Assembly: GCF_000016825.1 (NCBI RefSeq)
Contig: NC_009513.1
Span: 1,372,501 to 1,436,500 of the forward strand
Direction: 5' to 3'
Length of the DNA stretch: 64,000 bases
Source of the DNA: Limosilactobacillus reuteri subsp. reuteri
GTDB lineage: Bacteria > Bacillota > Bacilli > Lactobacillales > Lactobacillaceae
The notes below the pieces were generated by a model. The model ran no database searches. It had not been told where the DNA came from and worked only from the letters and a program-made list of their open reading frames with translations. Below are positions 58,372-64,000 of this stretch, one piece after another; position 1 is the first letter of the stretch, and each line of letters begins with the position of its first letter. The translations under genes and the position numbers were made by a program.

Positions 58372-59790
58372 CTATTTTTTTATTAAAGCCTTGGCTTGCT
58401 TTAAGATTGGTGCTTTTAGCATGAATAAACAGATTACATACACAAAAATTCCTAATGCAACTTGAAGTGCTAAATTAATAATCGTCATACTCATGATTAG
58501 GTTTATTCGAGAAACAATAATGTACATAAAAAGTCCACTCAGTAGATACCGCCATATAGGAGCAAAAAGTGCCCGACGTCGAATTGTTCCTTTAATATAA
58601 AATAGCTGAACTGCTGTCACTGCAAACTCCGAAATAACTGTTGCAATTGCCGCACCATTAGCTCCATACAAAGAAATCAAGAATATATTGGCAACTATAT
58701 TAACTACTGCTCCAATTGTTACTGAAATTGTATATTCATGTTCATGATGAATTGGCATTAGATACTGGGTACCAGTAACATTACTCCATGCAATCATCAG
58801 AATGGCTGGAGCTTCCCAAAAGATAACACCACCAGTCGGGCCATATTCACTACCTAAAAACCATGGAGCAAACTTATAGGCAATCGCCATCAGTCCAAAC
58901 ATCATTGGAGTTGAAATAGCTGTTACAAAGTCAAATGATTTATACAGGCTCTCACGGACTCCTTTTACATCACCAGAAGCAAACTTATTTGCAATATGTG
59001 GCAACATAACCGTCCCAGTTGCAGTAACAACCGCCAATACTAGTTTTACAATGTTATCTCCAAAATTAAATTGCGAAACTGCAGCTTGCGGAGCCATTCT
59101 CCCTAACATAATCCGATTCACAACTAAATAAATTTGTGTTGTAATCGTGGGAATAAATAATAACAATGCTGGATAAAAATGTTTAAGTGGGTGCCATTCA
59201 CGAATGCTTACCCACTGAATATTATTTTTGAGATATGGCCATAGGGTAAAACTTCCAGCTAATTGGGCAAAACCTAATAAGAAAATATATTTAGCAAGGT
59301 CACTTTGATTACGCACTAATACAAAAATCAAGGCAATTGTTATCAGTTTGACGATTGTGTTTCGCGAAACAGTCTTTTTAAAATCCTCCATCCCCATAAA
59401 ATACCAAGAAATATCAATTCCATAAGCAATTATCCATAATGCTTGTAGTAAAAAATAAGTCTTAAATGCACTACTAAATAAAAATACTGCTAATAAATAA
59501 GTAATTAAAACTATTGAACTAGTAGCTACTTGAAGTGAAATTATTCCCCAAAAAGTTTTTGATCTTTTAAATTTATCGTTTCGTTGGTAAGCTATTTCCC
59601 TATTACCATATAGAGAAATGCCAAGTTGACCTGCTAAATAGAAAAATGTTACCCATCCATTTGTATATGTATTGATTCCATTATTATTGGCACCAAGAAC
59701 TCGAGATACATAAGGAGTTGTAATTACAGGAGCTAGCATTAACAATATTTGATAGCCTGCATTATACAAATAATTTTTGATAACCTTCAT
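58372..59790 (-). CDS. wzx: Wzx-type oligosaccharide flippase
   Basis: 472 residues with about 12-14 membrane segments, MOP superfamily. The start 'VIKNYLYNAGYQILLMLAPVITTPYVSRVLG' region is the classic Wzx opening (pattern N..y..gY.....p.iT.PYvsRvLG). It should flip undecaprenyl-linked repeat units across the membrane for polymerisation by Wzy. Confidence 0.94.
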   Translation of the reverse strand: MKVIKNYLYNAGYQILLMLAPVITTPYVSRVLGANNNGINTYTNGWVTFFYLAGQLGISLYGNREIAYQRNDKFKRSKTFWGIISLQVATSSIVLITYLLAVFLFSSAFKTYFLLQALWIIAYGIDISWYFMGMEDFKKTVSRNTIVKLITIALIFVLVRNQSDLAKYIFLLGFAQLAGSFTLWPYLKNNIQWVSIREWHPLKHFYPALLLFIPTITTQIYLVVNRIMLGRMAPQAAVSQFNFGDNIVKLVLAVVTATGTVMLPHIANKFASGDVKGVRESLYKSFDFVTAISTPMMFGLMAIAYKFAPWFLGSEYGPTGGVIFWEAPAILMIAWSNVTGTQYLMPIHHEHEYTISVTIGAVVNIVANIFLISLYGANGAAIATVISEFAVTAVQLFYIKGTIRRRALFAPIWRYLLSGLFMYIIVSRINLIMSMTIINLALQVALGIFVYVICLFMLKAPILKQAKALIKK

Positions 59791-59938
59791 GTAACAACCT
59801 CATTTGACTTTTCTTAAACTAAAGTTTTATTTTACCACTGTATTTTACCAAACAAAAGACAGCCATGTTACACTTTAGTTTCTGATAAAATGTGCTACTT
59901 ACTTTGATATATTATTTTATAGTTAAACTAGTATCTAA

Positions 59939-59978
59939 ATAAGTAGCTTATACTAATGTTAAAGTACAAGCTACTTAT
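59939..59978 (-). terminator. Hairpin between wzz and wzx
   Basis: ATAAGTAGCTTATAC (59939-59953) pairs with GTACAAGCTACTTAT (59964-59978), but only a short T tract follows. It may be a partial terminator that reduces expression of the distal genes. Confidence 0.6.
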
Positions 59979-59992
59979 CAAAATGCTTCATT

Positions 59993-60622
59993 CTATTTTT
60001 TAGCTTTTAAATAAACCCACGTAGTAGCCGAGAAAGATAGGATAAAACCTAATAAAAATCCAACAGCTGCTCCTAATAAAGTAAGCTTTTTAATTGACGG
60101 AGAACTATCACTTTTGGCTTCATCAGCCACAGCCTTAGAGAATAGGGAAATTTTATTTGCTGAGGTTACTCTTTGAGGAATCTTTTTAGCTGCTGCCTCA
60201 GCAACGGCATTTACAACAGCCGCAGAATCGTGTGCAGTATTAGCCTTCGCACTTACTCTAACAATTGTAGTTTGCATTATCGGTTCTGCATTTACCATTG
60301 ATGAGATTTGTTCTGCATTGTATTTCTTTCGTAAGTCTTTTGATAAATACTTACGAGCAGCAGCAGCAGTATCATTACTTTCTATTATTTTTGCATATGT
60401 ATTTCCGAGATTCATATCAGCTTGAAGTTCTTCATTTGCATTAGCACCATCATATGCTCTACTAGTCATAATATTTCTAACGGATTCATAGGTTGTATGC
60501 TGTTTATGCTTTGCATATAAATTGCCCCCTAATCCAAATATTATTGTTGTAATAAGGATAATGAATACGTTTTTCCAAACAACTTTTGAAATATTCTTTA
60601 CGTTGAAATTTTTCTCACTCAT
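59993..60622 (-). CDS. wzz: Wzz/CapA-type chain-length determinant protein
   Basis: 209 residues. Membrane segment about 17-34, an extracellular stretch with 'YDGANANEELQADMNLGNTY' (the family's usual pattern before the first helix), second membrane segment about 183-203. It lacks a kinase domain, as usual for Gram-positive Wzz/CapA proteins that partner a separate BY-kinase. No kinase gene is seen in the window. Overlaps wzy by four bases (ATGA). Confidence 0.88.
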   Translation of the reverse strand: MSEKNFNVKNISKVVWKNVFIILITTIIFGLGGNLYAKHKQHTTYESVRNIMTSRAYDGANANEELQADMNLGNTYAKIIESNDTAAAARKYLSKDLRKKYNAEQISSMVNAEPIMQTTIVRVSAKANTAHDSAAVVNAVAEAAAKKIPQRVTSANKISLFSKAVADEAKSDSSPSIKKLTLLGAAVGFLLGFILSFSATTWVYLKAKK

Positions 60623-61815
60623 TTATGCTTCTCCTCCTGAGTATTATAAAAATTAGGTATAGCGAATAATGCTAATAGAAATGGGTTGTAAATAATCTTA
60701 ATTATATCTGGTTCAAACATAAAATTTAATGCTGCAACTAAAATAATTGCCGTTAAAATAAATGTTTGCCGAAATGTTGATCTTATCGCAATGTAGGTCA
60801 TGCACCCAATTATAAGTACAAACGATAATATTCCCCATAATAAAATCATCCGAACATATGAGGAATCTATAAAGAAGTAATGGCTCACACCATCTATTTG
60901 ATTAGCTAATTTCAGCCCTTTACTTCCACCATATGTATGCTCTACGATTGTCTGACCTAAAAGCTTAACATCGTAATTACTAAAAGCTTGATATCCCAAG
61001 CTCAATCTACCAGAAGTAATATCATTGATTTTTCTCATTATATGATTAGATGCATCATAGAAATAAGAAGTAAAAATTATTATAGAAGCTGAAATTGGTA
61101 CTGCCATCCACCAAAAAGAGGCTAGTATCTCCGATAATTTATGGCCTCTAAATGCTCGCTGTGCAATAATCATTACAGGTATTACAATCATAGTAGCTAT
61201 AAAGTCTAACTTAGTATTTGTAATCATCATAAAAATAACATCACCAACAAAGATAAAAAGATAATCAAACCATCTTAATTTATTAAATCTAAGATAACAA
61301 TACGCTAATACCAAATAGAAATAGTGAGTTGCAAGGCTTGATGTATAAATTAAACCTAACGAATATCTCGGTGGTCTGGGTGCAGCACGATATATTAAAT
61401 TCGGTATTACCCCTAATAGTGAGAAAATTGCCATTGCCAGCAACAACATTACGTTTAAATATAGATACCAAGTTATAATATCCTTAAAATTAACATTTTT
61501 TGCTCCAATAACAAAAGGCACTATTGTTAATAGCTGTAATTCATGCGCCATTCGCCAATTTATCATGCCTAATAGTATTAATATAGTAATTATAACTAAT
61601 TCTTTTTTACTCCACCTATCCAGAACGTATATTTTAAATAAAAGTAATGGAAGTGCGAGATACGAACATAATCTTAAAAAACGGCCATTTAATGCTTCCG
61701 CTAGAGTTGTGTCTTGAATAAATGAAGACACAAAAAAAATCACAAAAGCAATAAAAAATATCTGACTACCGTTAATAGGAAAATTGTAGATATTTTGAGT
61801 ATTTCTTTTAAGCAA
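60619..61815 (-). CDS. wzy: Wzy-type polysaccharide polymerase
   Basis: 398 residues with about ten to eleven membrane segments and a large extracellular loop (about 240-300). Wzy proteins have little sequence conservation, so the call rests on topology and position between Wzz and the priming genes. The start is TTG with GAAGGG upstream. Stop overlaps wzz ATG. It should polymerise the EPS repeat units outside the membrane. Confidence 0.82.
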   Translation of the reverse strand: MLKRNTQNIYNFPINGSQIFFIAFVIFFVSSFIQDTTLAEALNGRFLRLCSYLALPLLLFKIYVLDRWSKKELVIITILILLGMINWRMAHELQLLTIVPFVIGAKNVNFKDIITWYLYLNVMLLLAMAIFSLLGVIPNLIYRAAPRPPRYSLGLIYTSSLATHYFYLVLAYCYLRFNKLRWFDYLFIFVGDVIFMMITNTKLDFIATMIVIPVMIIAQRAFRGHKLSEILASFWWMAVPISASIIIFTSYFYDASNHIMRKINDITSGRLSLGYQAFSNYDVKLLGQTIVEHTYGGSKGLKLANQIDGVSHYFFIDSSYVRMILLWGILSFVLIIGCMTYIAIRSTFRQTFILTAIILVAALNFMFEPDIIKIIYNPFLLALFAIPNFYNTQEEKHK

Positions 61816-61834
61816 TTTATTATTTCCCTTCTTG

Positions 61835-61871
61835 AATGTAATAAAGCTATATCTATGTATTTTATTACATT
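61835..61871. repeat. Perfect 11-bp inverted repeat upstream of wzy
   Basis: AATGTAATAAA (61835-61845) and TTTATTACATT (61861-61871) around a 15-base spacer, 20 bases before the wzy start. There is also a shorter palindrome AACGTTT-AAT-AAACGTT at 61923-61939. Neither has a terminator T tract. A regulatory site is possible. The 61816-62032 gap holds no gene. Confidence 0.5.
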
Positions 61872-62032
61872 GCAGTATTAAATCCTTACCAGACTAGGAA
61901 TATTGCATGATACCGGTAATAGAACGTTTAATAAACGTTGCGTAATTCACTAAAAATGGCAATTCTACCAATCTTCTACGGATTAAAATTATTTAATATC
62001 AGTTAATAAAAGATACAATTCTTATAAATGCT

Positions 62033-63151
62033 CTAGCTAAATTCCTTATTAACAGCTGTCAATGCTGCATGTAATACTTGATCCATGTTGTAATAACGGT
62101 ATTGTCCTAAGCGACCACCAAAAATAACATTATCAGCCTTTTCGTCAGCTAACTTGGTATATTGCTTGTAAAGATCGTTATTCCGTTGATTGTTAATCGG
62201 ATAGTATGGTTCATCACCACGGTGCCAGTCAGCAGGGTATTCACGAGTGATGATCGTTTTATCCTTGTCACCCTTACCGAACTCAAAGTGTTTATGTTCA
62301 ATAATCCGTGTGTATGGTGTTTCAGCATCGGTATAGTTAATTACCGCATTACCTTGATAGTTACCAACATTCTTTTCTTCAGTCTCAAAACGTAAACTTC
62401 GGTACTGTAACTCACCTAATTGATAATCAAAGAACAGATCAATCATACCGGTAAATACTATTTTCGGATAATCTTCAAGGTACTTAGCCTTTTGATTAAA
62501 GAAGTCAACACCAGTCTCAACATCAATTAAGTCGCTATCAAGCATCTTCTCAACGATCTGGGTGTAACCACCAATTGGAATTCCTTGGTAGGTGTCATTA
62601 AAGTAGTTATTGTCATATACCAAACGCACTGGGAGACGCCGAATAATAAAAGCAGGTAATTCCGTTGCTTTTTGTCCCCACTGTTTTTCAGTATAGCCTT
62701 TGATCAACTTTTCATAGATATCGCGACCAATAAGTGAAATAGCTTGTTCTTCAAGGTTCTTTGGTTCTTTACCAGCCATTTCTTGCCGTTGCTCATTAAT
62801 CTTCGCCATTGCTTCTTCAGGTGTACGAACTCCCCACATCTCACTGAATGTATTCATATTAAATGGGAGGTTATACATTTCGCCCTTGTAATTAGCTACT
62901 GGGCTATTCGTATACCGATTGAATTCTGCAAACTGGTTTACATAATCCCACACTTCCTTATTAGACGTATGGAAAATATGGGCCCCATATTGATGCACTT
63001 GAATGCCATCTACCTCCTTAGTGTAGATATTACCAGCAATATGGTCTCGCTTTTCAATCACTTTCACACGCTTACCACGTTTAGCAGCTTCATAGGCAAA
63101 AGTTGCCCCAAAAAGGCCCGCGCCTACTACTAAATAATCATATTTTTGCAT
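62033..63151 (-). CDS. glf: UDP-galactopyranose mutase
   Basis: 372 residues from ATG 63151, which has AAGGAGATAGTT directly before it. The longer reading from 63193 overlaps the priming transferase gene. FAD-binding 'YDYLVVGAGLFGATFAYEAA', plus 'HQYGAHIFHTSNKEVWDYVN', 'TGMIDLFFDYQLGELQYRSL' and 'GRLGQYRYYNMDQVL' are Glf signatures. It converts UDP-Galp to UDP-Galf, the galactofuranose donor. Confidence 0.97.
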   Translation of the reverse strand: MQKYDYLVVGAGLFGATFAYEAAKRGKRVKVIEKRDHIAGNIYTKEVDGIQVHQYGAHIFHTSNKEVWDYVNQFAEFNRYTNSPVANYKGEMYNLPFNMNTFSEMWGVRTPEEAMAKINEQRQEMAGKEPKNLEEQAISLIGRDIYEKLIKGYTEKQWGQKATELPAFIIRRLPVRLVYDNNYFNDTYQGIPIGGYTQIVEKMLDSDLIDVETGVDFFNQKAKYLEDYPKIVFTGMIDLFFDYQLGELQYRSLRFETEEKNVGNYQGNAVINYTDAETPYTRIIEHKHFEFGKGDKDKTIITREYPADWHRGDEPYYPINNQRNNDLYKQYTKLADEKADNVIFGGRLGQYRYYNMDQVLHAALTAVNKEFS

Positions 63152-63176
63152 AACTATCTCCTTATTAACTAACTTT

Positions 63177-63824
63177 CTAATATGCACCCTCACTCTTAAA
63201 GATACTAATAATATTCTTAAACATTATCTTCATATCAAATCCGAGTGAAGCCTCATCAACATATTCCAATTCAACATCACAACGTTCGGGATAAGGAATA
63301 TTACTGCGACCACTTGATTGCCATAGTCCCATTGCTCCTGGCTTTACTGACAAAAACTTATCAACTCGGTCACCATACTCAGCCAACTCTGCCTTAACAA
63401 CTGGTCGGGGCCCAATAATACTCATATCGCCACGCAAGATATTGATAAACTGTGGAATTTCATCAATTGATGTCTTGCGCAGCCATTCTCCCAAACGCGT
63501 AATTCGGGGGTCTTCTTCTGGTTCTAACTTATAGTTATTTGCCACATATTTAGCATAAAGTTCAGGATCATTTTCCAAAATTTTATCTGCATTCTCAACC
63601 ATAGACCGGAATTTGTAGATTTTAAATGGCTTCCCATGCCAGCCGATCCGTTCCTGCTTATAAAACAGTGGTCCCTTATTATCACCAAAACGGTTCATTA
63701 TAAAAACAGCTAAAAACACTGGGCTAAAGCAAACTAATGCTCCTGATGATAGCACAACATCAAAGAACCTCTTCCAGAAAAGGTAGCTCTTAGATTGTTG
63801 TTTAATTTTTACCTTCTCACTCAT
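63177..63824 (-). CDS. epsE: Undecaprenyl-phosphate sugar phosphotransferase (priming transferase)
   Basis: About 215 residues from ATG 63824 (an in-frame TTG nine bases earlier overlaps the ribosome site). One membrane segment (about 20-45) and the polyprenyl-phosphate hexose-1-phosphate transferase domain: 'PLFYKQERIGWHGKPFKIYK', 'KTSIDEIPQFINILRGDMS', 'GPRPVVKAELAEY' and 'KPGAMGLWQSSGRSNI'. It starts EPS repeat-unit assembly. 'Gal or Glc' specificity is unresolved. The symbol is by analogy. Confidence 0.92.
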   Translation of the reverse strand: MSEKVKIKQQSKSYLFWKRFFDVVLSSGALVCFSPVFLAVFIMNRFGDNKGPLFYKQERIGWHGKPFKIYKFRSMVENADKILENDPELYAKYVANNYKLEPEEDPRITRLGEWLRKTSIDEIPQFINILRGDMSIIGPRPVVKAELAEYGDRVDKFLSVKPGAMGLWQSSGRSNIPYPERCDVELEYVDEASLGFDMKIMFKNIISIFKSEGAY

Positions 63825-63835
63825 GATTCTCAACC

Positions 63836-64000
63836 CTACTTTTTCTCTTTAATAATATATATCGGTCGTTTCTTTGTCTGCATATATATCCGACCAATGT
63901 AGCGACCTACTATTCCGAGGCAAAGTAACTGGATACCGCCGAGGAATAAAATAATACAAACCATTGACGCCCAGCCAAAAGCACTACTAGCAGGCTCAAT
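63836..64000 (-). CDS. GT2 glycosyltransferase, C-terminal end (partial)
   Basis: The last 54 codons are in the window, ending at TAG 63836-63838. 'FGWASMVCIILFLGGIQLLC' and 'GIVGRYIGRIYMQTKKRPIY' match the C-terminal membrane helix and tail of DPM1/GtrB-like bactoprenyl-phosphate sugar transferases. The catalytic N-terminus lies outside the window. Confidence 0.85.
   Translation of the reverse strand: MEPASSAFGWASMVCIILFLGGIQLLCLGIVGRYIGRIYMQTKKRPIYIIKEKK

Overview
The window comes from a low-GC Gram-positive of the Lactobacillaceae, most likely Limosilactobacillus reuteri or a close relative. This is inferred from the rRNA genes, a 4,6-alpha-glucanotransferase-type GH70 enzyme, KxYKxGKxW signal peptides and the insertion sequences. 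No database search was possible.

Layout. 1-2900: 5' part of a minus-strand rRNA operon (16S, tRNA-Ile, tRNA-Ala, start of 23S) behind three tandem promoters. 2911-15123: mostly housekeeping genes: a YkuJ-like protein, a glycolipid/lipoteichoic-acid anchor operon (lafA-lafB plus a flippase-like membrane protein), ptsH-ptsI, clpE with a CtsR operator and a nearby CIRCE element, an ECF transporter S component, a secreted-type MucBP/SH3-like protein and a GntR-ABC operon. 15237-30710: accessory surface-enzyme region with a heavily broken GH53 galactanase gene, about 6 kb of layered dead IS elements, a GH70 glucanotransferase gene with a G8 tract that breaks its signal peptide, and an NlpC/P60 protein. 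30768-33491: a group IIC intron placed directly behind a terminator, then an IS200. 33517-39470: prfC, an LCP-family gene, a polytopic membrane protein and an AI-2E family protein. 39579-47571: a repeat-only surface protein, ISLre2, and an IS30 split by an IS3 that is itself split by an IS21. 47749-64000: an exopolysaccharide (EPS) cluster running toward lower coordinates: priming transferase, UDP-galactopyranose mutase, Wzy, Wzz, Wzx, glycosyltransferases and an acyltransferase. Three peptidoglycan hydrolases and a lipoprotein sit inside it.

Common thread. Six proteins share an about 43-residue aromatic repeat (129 bp): the GH53 remnant, the GH70 enzyme, the repeat-only protein, NlpC/P60, the amidase and the glucosaminidase. 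Five of the six keep a KxYKxGKxW-type signal peptide; the GH53 gene has lost its 5' end. They fall into two sets by the module in front of the repeats. Peptidoglycan hydrolases have a 'YLPTI' header and are intact. The other set has an 'LPTIPxTNV' header, and every member is frame-broken, two of them by one base inside the signal peptide. My main hypothesis is a modular secreted system in which enzymes share one glycan-binding scaffold next to the genes that make the surface polysaccharide, with the alpha-glucan/galactan branch being lost or switched.
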